This document shows, one piece after another, positions 16,337 to 24,408 of a DNA stretch of 39,910 bases. The stretch's first letter is position 1, and each line of letters opens with the position of its first letter. Under the pieces are notes generated by a model. It worked only from the letters and a program-made list of their open reading frames with translations, made no database searches and was not told where the DNA came from. Made by a program: the position numbers and the translations under genes. Source of the stretch: Carboxylicivirga sp. (lineage in GTDB: Bacteria; Bacteroidota; Bacteroidia; Bacteroidales; Marinilabiliaceae); the NCBI GenBank assembly GCA_025210475.1, contig JAOARW010000091.1, positions 1 to 39,910 of the forward strand, read 5' to 3'.

Positions 16337-18069
16337 CTATTCCAGATCGAGGTTAAACTGCTTTCTGAACAGGGCCAATGCCGGATTTTTTTCAGACATC
16401 ACCTTGTATTTATCAGCCACAGTAAATGCTTTGTTGGCGTTTTTATCCTCTTCCTGTGATATTTCAAAATTAAGTTCAATACCGGCATTTCTCAGGCTTC
16501 TCCTCAGATACGAAAGAATATTGGAACGCTCCTTATTTAACTCGTACTGCTGGGTCTGATTTCTCAGCTTGACTAGCAAAGAGCGTTCTTTGATTAATTT
16601 AGGCGGATGATTTTTGTAGATGGTATGCAAACGCGGCGATGCATCGTGCTGACGCGTATACCTTCTCCACACCTCATCCAGTTTATCCTGATCGAACGGG
16701 TCATTCCAGGACAAATCAATTGGTTCTTCCTTCTGTTGTTTTTCGACCTGTTTAGGCTGGGCTACACCTTGTTGCTGAACTTTCTGCGCCAAATTCTTTA
16801 ACGACACAGATTTAATTCCACTTGTATTGCTTCCGTTTCCTCGTGGAGGAGGCGGAATTTTTGGCGCAGCACCCTTATTACCGGTTGCTTGTCGGGGAGT
16901 TTTTGTTGTTGGAGTTTTTGGCTGAACTTTACCTACGGTGATGATGGGAATCTCATCGGCCGGTTCTACTTTTTTTTTTCGGTAACAATTCGGGCCAATC
17001 GAATTAATGCAAATTCGATGTGCAGACGTTTATTTTTGGCTGCACGGTATTGTTGTTCGCTATCGTTAATGATTTTAAGCGCTTCGTAAAGAAAATCAAC
17101 GGAACAGTTGTTAGCCTGCTGCTGGTATTTTTCTTTTGTTGCCTGTCCTACCTCTAATAATCCAGCTGTAGAAGCATCACGACACATTAGCAAATCACGC
17201 ATATGACTGTTTAAACCGGCCATAAAATGCTGGGCATCGAAACCTTTCAGCAAAATTTCATTGAAGGTTAACAGCCCTTGTTTGTAATCTTCCTTCAGGA
17301 AAGCATCTGTCAACTTAAAGTAGTAATCGTAATCCAGAACATTCAGATTTTCAATTACCTGCTGATACGATATTTCTTTACCAGAGAAAGCAACAATCTG
17401 GTCGAAGATAGACAGCGCATCGCGCATGGCTCCATCGGCCTTTTGTGCCACCACCGCCAAACCTTCATCATCCACCTTCACGCCTTCGCTTTCGGCCACA
17501 TATTTAAGATGACCAACTGCATCGGCAATGGTGATGCGATTAAAGTCAAATATCTGACAGCGCGATAGGATGGTTGGCAGAATCTTGTGCTTCTCGGTAG
17601 TTGCCAAAATAAAAATGGCATGTCGAGGTGGCTCTTCCAATGTTTTCAGAAAGGCATTAAAAGCTGCCTGCGATAACATATGAACCTCATCGATGATATA
17701 AACCGAATAGCTGCCCAATTGAGGAGGAACGCGCACTTTATCAATCAAACTACGAATATCGTCCACCGAGTTATTACTCGCCGCATCCAGTTCGTGGATG
17801 TTATAGGAACGATTATCGTTGAAAGACTGACATGATTCGCACTCGTTACAAGCCTCAAAATCATCAGAGATATTGGAACAGTTAATTGTTTTTGCAAAAA
17901 TACGCGCACAAGTCGTTTTACCTACTCCGCGCGAACCACAGAACAAATACGCATGCGCTAAATGACTGCTTTTAATTGCATTCTTTAGCGTAGTGGTAAT
18001 ATTGCCCTGTCCCACTACCGAGCGAAACGTCGCTGGTCTGTATTTTCTTGCCGAAACAATGTATTCCAT
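16337..18069 (-). CDS. dnaX: DNA polymerase III tau subunit, by -1 frameshift or slippage
   Basis: Full-length product predicted when the reading frame shifts by -1 at the A10 run (16970-16979). Residues 1-367 are shared with gamma. The -1 frame then continues without a stop for 210 codons to 16337, giving 577 aa. The added part begins VEPADEIPIITVGK, runs through a Pro/Thr/Lys-rich linker, and ends in a charged domain with DLSWNDPFDQDKLDEVWRRY, which resembles the tau C-terminal region that contacts the polymerase alpha subunit. The downstream frame has no ATG of its own near its upstream edge: its first possible start is a GTG at 16807, and the codons before it stay open back to the A run. 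A sequencing error in the run (11 or 8 A residues instead of 10) would make this a plain continuous gene. Confidence 0.8.
16966..18069 (-). CDS. dnaX: DNA polymerase III gamma subunit (unshifted dnaX product)
   Basis: ATPase of the clamp-loader complex. The 367-aa frame has Walker A GSRGVGKT (45-52), four zinc-binding cysteines (Cys64, Cys74, Cys77, Cys80), Walker B with IIDEVH (125-130), the SRC motif at 169-171, and the collar domain. It stops at a UAG directly after the A-rich slippery run, ending in EKKK. That is the point where E. coli makes gamma from tau, though there the shift yields the short form. Here the unshifted frame gives the short form. A TATATTTG promoter element lies at 18150-18157 (minus strand), and the leader contains one and a half units of the CAGTAGT repeat. 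Confidence 0.88.
   Translation of the reverse strand: MEYIVSARKYRPATFRSVVGQGNITTTLKNAIKSSHLAHAYLFCGSRGVGKTTCARIFAKTINCSNISDDFEACNECESCQSFNDNRSYNIHELDAASNNSVDDIRSLIDKVRVPPQLGSYSVYIIDEVHMLSQAAFNAFLKTLEEPPRHAIFILATTEKHKILPTILSRCQIFDFNRITIADAVGHLKYVAESEGVKVDDEGLAVVAQKADGAMRDALSIFDQIVAFSGKEISYQQVIENLNVLDYDYYFKLTDAFLKEDYKQGLLTFNEILLKGFDAQHFMAGLNSHMRDLLMCRDASTAGLLEVGQATKEKYQQQANNCSVDFLYEALKIINDSEQQYRAAKNKRLHIEFALIRLARIVTEKKK
16969..16979 (-). promoter_or_regulatory. Slippery A10-G site of dnaX
   Basis: On the minus strand ten A residues then G, read in the gamma frame as GAA AAA AAA AAG TAG. The last seven bases form the heptamer A AAA AAG (16975-16969), the sequence used for programmed -1 frameshifting in E. 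coli dnaX. The homopolymer is also long enough for transcriptional slippage as described for Thermus thermophilus dnaX (A9). A 6-bp hairpin (16987-16992 with 17000-17005) lies just upstream, and a weak GATGA/TCATC hairpin lies downstream. Confidence 0.75.
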
Positions 18070-18149
18070 TTGTAATAGTCAGTAGTCGCATGGTTATGAC
18101 CGATAAAAACACCGTTTTACAACCAATCAACTAATTTCAATTGCGATGA

Positions 18150-18157
18150 CAAATATA
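18150..18157 (-). promoter_or_regulatory. Putative promoter -7 of dnaX
   Basis: The minus strand reads TATATTTG, a perfect TAnnTTTG, about 80 bp before the dnaX start. Confidence 0.45.
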
Positions 18158-18275
18158 CAATTTCTCTTGGCTTGATAAAGTAATCACAACGGGAAGTTAT
18201 TAACAATTCATAAAGCAGAAGAAGCAGTTTTTGCCCAAATAACATTGCATTAGAATTATGGGTGGTTGAGTAAAG

Positions 18276-18320
18276 CAGTCAGTAGTCAGTAGTCAGTAGT
18301 CAGTAGTCAGTAGTCAGTAG
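18276..18320. repeat. Heptanucleotide tandem repeat (CAGTAGT)n
   Basis: A 45-bp run: CAGT, then five perfect CAGTAGT units, then CAGTAG. The same heptamer occurs once at 18080-18086, next to the dnaX start. It is non-coding and has the form of a slippage-prone simple repeat. Confidence 0.9.
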
Positions 18321-18470
18321 CAAAATTACAAAACAGCCACCATCCCCTAACGTTTCACTCATTTTTTTCCAAACAACAATATGCTTTTGAAAAAACGATC
18401 ACAGGGCATTCATCCTAAACCATCACAGATTTTTACTGATTTTTTAACGCCAGTTAACACAAAAAACGCT

Positions 18471-18478
18471 TATTTTTG
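18471..18478 (+). promoter_or_regulatory. Putative promoter -7 of the MATE gene
   Basis: TATTTTTG, a perfect TAnnTTTG. The predicted transcript start near 18485 leaves a leader of about 147 nt before the MATE start, with several possible hairpins, among them CAAAAC-AAT-GTTTTG at about 18541-18555. Confidence 0.45.
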
Positions 18479-18631
18479 CCGCGTCTTTGGCGACCCTGGT
18501 GCATTGACGACCATCAATCAGAGCTTCTCACCTTGAAGCCCAAAACAATGTTTTGCAAGCCTTGATTGTTGCAGATGTATGAGGGGGCAAGGTCTCGCCC
18601 GGCTTTTATAAACAATTAATTAGAACATTGT

Positions 18632-19993
18632 ATGAAACGCTATTGGCGATTGTTTCGACCTCACTATGTCGAAACTCAAAAACTTGCTTTGCCGGTTATT
18701 ATTGCACAGGTTGGACAAATAACTGTAGGATTGGTAGATAACATGATGATTGGCCAGCTGGGCAAATCCGAGCTCGCTGCTGCTGCTTTTGCCAACACCT
18801 TGTTTGCCTTGCCCCTAATTTTCGGCATGGGCTTTTCAATGGCCATCACCCCACTCACCGGCATAGCTTTTGGTAAGTCTGATTATTTTAGTTTAAAAGG
18901 ATTACAAAAGGGCGCTTTCACAAGCAACGGACTAATGGCTATTATACTGGCCTTGGTATGCTGGGGCCTTTACCTGACAATGCCTCACATGCAACAACCT
19001 GACAGCATCATCCCCCATTCCAGATCGTTTTTCAGCATTATCAGCCTTTCGATTATTCCTTTAATGATCTTTTTAAGCGGAAAACAACTGGCCGAAGGAC
19101 TATCAAACACCAAAGTAGCCATGGTGGTTACCCTAATGGCCAATGTGGTTAATATTATTGGTAATTACATCCTGATATTTGGTAATTGGGGAGCGCCTGC
19201 GCTTGGATTGAATGGTGCCGGCATTTCAACGCTTACATCGAGGGTGCTCATGGCCCTATGCATGCTATGGTTTATACGACGGCTCGCACCTTTGCAAAAA
19301 AGCAATGCCAGGGTATCCTTCAAACGCGCCATTAATCATGTTAAAGAAATAATTAAGCTGGGCATCCCCATGGGCATGCACATGTTCTCCGAAGCTTCGG
19401 CCTTTATTGTTGCGGGCATCATGATTGGCTGGGTAAGCGACACCGGATTAGCCGCCCACCAGATTGTGATGAGCCTTTCTACTTTTGGATTTATGCTTTA
19501 CCAGGGCATTGGCGCAGGAACCACCATTCGGATCAGCCAGTTTTCGGCCCGGCAAGTACCCATATTAATGCGACAAGCCTCCAATGCCTCACTTCAGATT
19601 GTGATGGCCATGGTATTTATTATATCAACTGCCTTTATTTTGCTCCGCAATTGGCTACCTCAGCTCTTCACTAACGATGCAGAGGTAATTGACATGGCTT
19701 CGAAAATGATTGTTGTACTTGTCATCTTCCAGCTTTTTGATGCCATCCAAATCATTTATTCAAGCATTTTAAGAGGCATGGCCGATGCCACCATACCAGG
19801 TCTGCTTACCTTGATTTCCTATTTCGGAATAGCCATTCCAACCAGTTACTGGGCTGCCTTTATTGGTGGTTACCACGAAATTGGTATTTGGTTAGGTTTT
19901 CCGGTTGGCTTGGGCGTGTGCGCCTTACTTTTTCATTTCAGAATTAAAAAACTACATAAAAGAGCTATGCAGGCAACACTGATAAAAAGTTAA
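18632..19993 (+). CDS. MATE-family efflux transporter
   Basis: A 453-aa inner-membrane exporter with about twelve hydrophobic segments, driven in known members by Na+ or H+. The opening TQKLALPVIIAQVGQITVGL followed by DNMMIGQLGKSELAAAAFAN is typical of the NorM-like branch. The second half starts near residue 235 (IIKLGIPMGMHMFSEASAFI) with the usual internal repeat. Drug substrates cannot be read from the sequence. The start at 18632 directly precedes the first hydrophobic segment. The gene seems to be a single-gene unit with a long leader. Confidence 0.9.
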   Translation: MKRYWRLFRPHYVETQKLALPVIIAQVGQITVGLVDNMMIGQLGKSELAAAAFANTLFALPLIFGMGFSMAITPLTGIAFGKSDYFSLKGLQKGAFTSNGLMAIILALVCWGLYLTMPHMQQPDSIIPHSRSFFSIISLSIIPLMIFLSGKQLAEGLSNTKVAMVVTLMANVVNIIGNYILIFGNWGAPALGLNGAGISTLTSRVLMALCMLWFIRRLAPLQKSNARVSFKRAINHVKEIIKLGIPMGMHMFSEASAFIVAGIMIGWVSDTGLAAHQIVMSLSTFGFMLYQGIGAGTTIRISQFSARQVPILMRQASNASLQIVMAMVFIISTAFILLRNWLPQLFTNDAEVIDMASKMIVVLVIFQLFDAIQIIYSSILRGMADATIPGLLTLISYFGIAIPTSYWAAFIGGYHEIGIWLGFPVGLGVCALLFHFRIKKLHKRAMQATLIKS

Positions 19994-20089
19994 GCAGTCA
20001 ATATTTCGACAGCGAAAAGGAGAAAGAGCTTGTAATGCTTATAGGGATCCACTACCTTTCCATTACAAAATACAAAACACCCTATCCTG

Positions 20090-20881
20090 CTAATCAATTT
20101 CTTTTCCACAATGCGGACAAGTATTTAAATCTTTCTTTTTATCTTCTATTTTATTCATAAAACCTGCACTAATCAAACCGGTTGGAAGGGCAATAATCCC
20201 AACTCCCATTATGGCGATTAGTCCACTAATAACTTTTCCCAATCCTGTTATCGGATATACATCACCATACCCAACAGTTGTTAAAGTAGCTACTGCCCAC
20301 CAAAAAGAAGCCAGAATATTGGGAAATTGTTCCGGCTGCTGTTCACCTTCTATATAGTACATGACAAAAGATGCAAACAATAACAACAAAAAGGAAATAA
20401 AACCGGTTACCATCAACTCTGATCTCTTTTCTTTTATCACAGACCATATCAAATCCAAAGAGTCGTTATACCGATTCATTTTTAAGATTCTTAAGAACCT
20501 TGTTAGTCTTAACGTCCTGATAAATCTTAAATCCATCCTAATTAGCATGGGTAGGTAAAATGGTAATATTGCCAGAAGATCAATTAAGCCATAGGCAGAA
20601 AATACAAATCGACATGCAGATTTTATACGGCTTGTCGAAGGGTGTGTCAGATCAGAAACATACAAACGAATTAGGTATTCGATTGAAAACACAACAACAG
20701 AAATTATATTGAACACCCATAATACACTTCCAAACTGACTATTTACCTCTTTAATCGACTCCAGAATAATTGCAAGAACACTCAGTAGAATTAATGTCAT
20801 GATAAAATAATCGAAAACGCGACTAATTCTTCGTCCTTGACCATCCTTTGCCACCAATTGGTATATTTTCATTTTCAACAT
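20090..20881 (-). CDS. Voltage-gated-type potassium channel with C-terminal zinc-ribbon-like tail
   Basis: A 263-aa six-TM ion channel subunit. S4 carries regularly spaced arginines (RMDLRFIRTLRLTRFLRILK, about 115-134), as in voltage sensors. The pore helix and selectivity filter TLTTVGYGD at about 199-207 indicate K+ selectivity. S6 follows (LIAIMGVGIIALPTGLISAGF). The short cytoplasmic tail ends in CPHCGKEID, half of a zinc-ribbon, which could bind metal between subunits of the tetramer. It resembles KvAP-like bacterial channels. There is no RCK domain. Confidence 0.9.
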   Translation of the reverse strand: MLKMKIYQLVAKDGQGRRISRVFDYFIMTLILLSVLAIILESIKEVNSQFGSVLWVFNIISVVVFSIEYLIRLYVSDLTHPSTSRIKSACRFVFSAYGLIDLLAILPFYLPMLIRMDLRFIRTLRLTRFLRILKMNRYNDSLDLIWSVIKEKRSELMVTGFISFLLLLFASFVMYYIEGEQQPEQFPNILASFWWAVATLTTVGYGDVYPITGLGKVISGLIAIMGVGIIALPTGLISAGFMNKIEDKKKDLNTCPHCGKEID

Positions 20882-21269
20882 ACTTAAGCTAAAGTAACTA
20901 ATTTATCAAACAAACACCTAAATCCCTCCAAAGGTGATCCCCAATAACTACACGACTTCAACTCAAAAGCAATATTCATAATTTCATATCACTTTCAAAC
21001 AGATTTCGCCTCCAACTTTTACAATTCATAAGAACAAAGTCTTAAAAAGTGTCAATTACAAACAGACCCTCTATTTTACCTGAAAAACTTCCAATAATCC
21101 GATAAATCGAAACAACCACCCCTCTCAACAAACAAAAACAAACCAACATTTTTATCTTTTCACACACAACACCCCCTCATAAAACACCAACAACATTTCA
21201 ATAAAAGCATATATTTTAATTTACACCCCTATTTTTAAGATCATTTTACAATTTTTTAACACCATTTTA

Positions 21270-21300
21270 TTTGCACCCCCCAATTTTATCCACATCTTTG
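21270..21300 (+). promoter_or_regulatory. Promoter of the candidate small RNA
   Basis: TTTG at 21270-21273, 19 bp, then CATCTTTG at 21293-21300. This differs from TAnnTTTG in one position and has the -33/-7 spacing usual in Bacteroidota. No ORF follows before the terminator. Confidence 0.55.
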
Positions 21301-21306
21301 CAGTGG

Positions 21307-21383
21307 ATTTTTTCATAAAACTTGGATTTAGTTAGCTGATTTAAGGGTAAGGACAGATAAACGTATCTGTCCTCTCTTTTTTT
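21307..21383 (+). ncRNA. Candidate small RNA, about 77 nt
   Basis: Lies between a good promoter (21270-21300) and a strong intrinsic terminator (21351-21383), with no reading frame inside. The 5' end is a prediction from the -7 position. The 3' half is the terminator hairpin, and the 5' half (about 45 nt, AT-rich) seems unstructured and could pair with targets. I do not recognise it as 6S, tmRNA, SRP or any other known class. Whether it is transcribed is untested. Confidence 0.45.
21351..21383 (+). terminator. Intrinsic terminator without an upstream gene
   Basis: A perfect 9-bp stem, GGACAGATA (21351-21359) with TATCTGTCC (21364-21372), closes an AACG loop and is followed by TCTC and seven T residues. 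No CDS lies upstream on this strand for more than 1.3 kb. Confidence 0.85.
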
Positions 21384-21781
21384 ATAGAGCTTGGTAAGCT
21401 ATCATATACGCAACTTATGACTTACTTTAATTTCCAATCTTTTATTTTATTTCGAAATCGGCCTGTATTCACCCCCTAATAGAAATTTCAATTATTTCGA
21501 TAACTAAAGTATTAACAGAACCACATCTCTCTAACTGAGTGATCATTCAAATTCTCAATACCACTACAAGCCTTACTATTTGAACTTCTAAATACGTACA
21601 CCACTTTAAAAACCTAAGTCCTTATCATAGATAAAAGTACATCAACAATGCTATTTTTCTTCACTAAAAAGCAAACGTTTTAGAAAAACTCCCGTAATAA
21701 ACAACGAAAGATAAATCTACATTTAATAAACATATAATTTAAACTACACCTTGAAATCTCATTAGCAGCATCATAGAAAAC

Positions 21782-22099
21782 ATGCTCAATGAGAAAGATG
21801 TATTAAGGAAACATGAAGGAATGAAAAAAGAGCGAGTTTTAACTAAAAGCTTTGGCTTTTGGTTAGTTACAGATTCTACCAAACCAACCTCATTTGTATT
21901 AAAAAACTCAATTGATGAAATTCTTTTTATCAAGAAAATCAATGCATTAAATCATTTTACTAAACATTTGAAGCTTCACGCGTCATTTACACACAAGAAG
22001 TTATTATCAGGATACTATTCTGTTACTACAACTAATGCAATCGCCATGTTATTGAATTCAATAAAAGCGAATCAGATCACTTTCAGCAACTCGGCATAA
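21782..22099 (+). CDS. Small orphan ORF of unknown function
   Basis: 105 aa and AT-rich, with no signal peptide or membrane segment and no motif I recognise. It contains a basic N-terminal half (MLNEKDVLRKHEGMKKERV) and mixed hydrophobic segments such as SIDEILFIKKINALNHF. The start codon lies in a hairpin formed by CTCATTAGCA and the first codons. A very similar start segment occurs again at 22249-22265 but stops after ten codons. It could be a real small protein or chance, and codon bias cannot decide it at this length. Confidence 0.35.
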   Translation: MLNEKDVLRKHEGMKKERVLTKSFGFWLVTDSTKPTSFVLKNSIDEILFIKKINALNHFTKHLKLHASFTHKKLLSGYYSVTTTNAIAMLLNSIKANQITFSNSA

Positions 22100-22419
22100 A
22101 GATTATTTAAAAGAATAATCAGTTAATTTTCCACCATTAAACTGTGGGTGTAAAGCATCATCATTTACTTGATTATGCAATAGTTACCCACAAACAAATC
22201 TATATACCTTTCTATTTCATTAGAACTAGAGCGCGCAATCGTATTATCAAAAACATGCTAAATGAGTGCTATAAATCACCTCATTAGCATCTCAATTGGT
22301 AGTATTCAATATTGGGCCCCCTTTGTAAACATACCAAAGGCAAAAGGGCTTCCCATTAATACCAAATCGCAATCCCTTACTTATAATAAAGTTAAAGGAA
22401 TTAAAATAGAAATATTAGA

Positions 22420-24318
22420 ATGAAAAAAGGACGTAAAATATCGTTAAAGCAAAAATTAAGCTTTTATATGGTCATTGGCGGCATATTAATGGTTCCATCC
22501 ATTATCGGTTATGGCGTATCTGTTATGCACAAGGAAGCAATAGCAAGCGCCGAGGAACAGACAATTGCCTTGGCCGATAAGTATTCCAAGATAGTGCAGG
22601 CCAGATTAGAAATCGCTATGGATGCCTCCAGAGCATTTGCCGATGCCCTATCGATTGTTGGAGACGAAAAATTTAAAGGCAGCTTAACAAGAGAACAGGC
22701 TCTGGCTATGGGCGAAAATATACTTTATTCAGACAACGACTTTTGGGCACTAAGTATAGCCTTTGAGCCCAATGCCTTCGACGGCAAAGATGCCGACTAT
22801 GCAAATACATTAGCACATGATGCCACCGGACGCTTTCTTTCTTACTTAACGAAGAACAACAACAAAGCCAATAGAGAAGTATTGGTCAACTATGACAATA
22901 CCAATGATGCACCCTGGTATTGGGAACCAAAGCATAATCTGACGGAATATTTAACCGATCCGATTGTGCATACAACCCACAATACCAATGTGAATTTGAT
23001 TTCGTGCATGGCTCCAATAATCAATGATGATTCTTTTATTGGTGTTATTGGTGTTGATTTCACCATTGATTTTATGCAACATCTGGTAAGTCAGGGAGAT
23101 TATTACGATGGTAATTTTCAATTAGCCATTGTGTCAAATTCAGGTAAGTTTGTTGCCAATAGAACCTATGCTGACAGAATAGGAAAAGATTTAACGGAAT
23201 TCTACCCGAGCGATTTCAAAGCACAATTATCACAACTAAAAGATGGTCAAAAAAACATTCTACACACCGACACCAGCTTAGTTGTGTATGAACCTTTATA
23301 TGTTGGCAAAAGTAAAAACCCCTGGCAAGTGCGCTTTGCGGTTCCACATAACTACATTGTTGAACACGCCAATGAATTAATGTGGAAACAAATATTAATC
23401 GGGGTAATCATCTTACTTATTGGCATCCTCGTATCGTACCTGGGTGTAGGACGCGTACTTCATCCCATTAAACAAATGCTTTTACTGGCCAATACCATCG
23501 CTGATGGCGATCTCAAAACAGAGGTCAAAGTAGAATCCAAAAATGATGAAATTGGCGATTTGCATAATGCTTTCTTAAGCATGAAGAAAAAGCTACTGCA
23601 AATTGTCAGTGAAATTAAAATAGGAACAGAACAGATTTCCGGTGCCAGCAACCAGGTAAGCTCCACGAGCATGCAATTATCAAATGCAGCTACCGAACAA
23701 GCGTCCTCCATCGAAGAAGTTTCATCCACAATGGAAGAAATAGCAAGTAATGTAGCAAGCAATACAGGCAACGCCCAACTCACCTCTACCATTGCCGACA
23801 AGTCATCCAAAGGCATACAAATTGTAAGTGATGCCGGTAATAACAGTCAAAAATCCATAAGCGATATCTCAGAAAAGATCTCAATTATTAACGACATTGC
23901 GGTTCAAACAAACATCCTGGCCTTAAATGCCGCTGTTGAAGCTGCTCGTGCGGGCGACTCGGGACGTGGCTTTGCTGTTGTGGCTGGTGAGGTGCGTAAT
24001 CTGGCTGAACTATCGAAAAAAGCGGCCGATGAAATCATTGTTCAAGCTGATAATAGTGTGAGCATTGCCAACAACGCAGGGGACACAATCGCTAAAGTTA
24101 TGCCTGAAATCGAAAAAACAGCTGCTTTATTGCAAGAGATTACAGCCGCAAGCATTGAACAATCCAGTGGTGTTGAACAGGTTAATAACGCCTTGCAACA
24201 ACTCAATAACCTAACACAACAAAATGCATCGGTCTCAGAAGAGCTGGCCTCAAGCGCCGAAGAATTATCTTCGCAAGCCCAGAATCTGGAGCAGTTGATT
24301 GCCTTTTTTAAAGTTTAA
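22420..24318 (+). CDS. Methyl-accepting chemotaxis protein with periplasmic Cache sensor
   Basis: A 632-aa chemoreceptor-like protein. TM1 is at about 15-36, then a dCache-type periplasmic ligand domain at about 40-315 (DNDFWALSIAFEPNAFDG and GVIGVDFTIDFM are typical), TM2 at about 322-345, HAMP at about 346-398 and a cytoplasmic signalling domain at about 400-632. The hairpin tip TNILALNAAVEAARAG (497-512) is well conserved and should bind CheA/CheW. The C-terminus has no CheR-binding pentapeptide. No che or motility gene is in the window, so it may serve a distant chemosensory array or gliding/twitching control. Confidence 0.93.
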   Translation: MKKGRKISLKQKLSFYMVIGGILMVPSIIGYGVSVMHKEAIASAEEQTIALADKYSKIVQARLEIAMDASRAFADALSIVGDEKFKGSLTREQALAMGENILYSDNDFWALSIAFEPNAFDGKDADYANTLAHDATGRFLSYLTKNNNKANREVLVNYDNTNDAPWYWEPKHNLTEYLTDPIVHTTHNTNVNLISCMAPIINDDSFIGVIGVDFTIDFMQHLVSQGDYYDGNFQLAIVSNSGKFVANRTYADRIGKDLTEFYPSDFKAQLSQLKDGQKNILHTDTSLVVYEPLYVGKSKNPWQVRFAVPHNYIVEHANELMWKQILIGVIILLIGILVSYLGVGRVLHPIKQMLLLANTIADGDLKTEVKVESKNDEIGDLHNAFLSMKKKLLQIVSEIKIGTEQISGASNQVSSTSMQLSNAATEQASSIEEVSSTMEEIASNVASNTGNAQLTSTIADKSSKGIQIVSDAGNNSQKSISDISEKISIINDIAVQTNILALNAAVEAARAGDSGRGFAVVAGEVRNLAELSKKAADEIIVQADNSVSIANNAGDTIAKVMPEIEKTAALLQEITAASIEQSSGVEQVNNALQQLNNLTQQNASVSEELASSAEELSSQAQNLEQLIAFFKV

Positions 24319-24351
24319 ACCTGATTTCGATTTAACATTTAGAACTCAGAC

Positions 24352-24384
24352 AAAAAAAAGGCCAACACATCACTGCATCGGCCT
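24352..24384 (-). terminator. Intrinsic terminator of the PNGase F-like gene
   Basis: On the minus strand AGGCC (24384-24380) pairs with GGCCT (24363-24359) around a 16-nt loop, followed by a T tract that overlaps the stem end. It lies 25 bp beyond the stop codon. Confidence 0.7.
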
Positions 24385-24408
24385 CCTAAAAACTAATAAT
24401 CTATTGTC

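Larger units (their letters stand above)
18070..18631. other. Intergenic region between dnaX and the MATE gene
   Basis: No ORF recognised. It contains the dnaX promoter element (18150-18157, minus strand), a heptanucleotide tandem repeat (18276-18320), a plus-strand TAnnTTTG element (18471-18478) and a long, foldable leader before the MATE gene. Confidence 0.5.
20882..22419. other. AT-rich gene-poor region of about 1.5 kb
   Basis: Only one small ORF of doubtful status (21782-22099). The rest contains a strongly G-depleted tract (20941-21300), a promoter-terminator unit (21270-21383), a duplicated start-like segment (21777-21793 and 22249-22265) and a CCTTTG/CAAAGG hairpin (22320-22340) before the chemoreceptor gene. 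Nothing recognisable as a mobile element or RNA gene family was found in 21400-21750. Confidence 0.5.

Noticed and set aside
16337..16807. Reading the downstream dnaX frame as an independent gene
   Set aside because: Its first possible start is a GTG inside a longer open frame that continues upstream to the A10 run, and its content fits a tau C-terminal part. It is part of dnaX.
18276..18320. CRISPR array
   Set aside because: The repeat unit is 7 bp with no spacers, so it is a simple tandem repeat.
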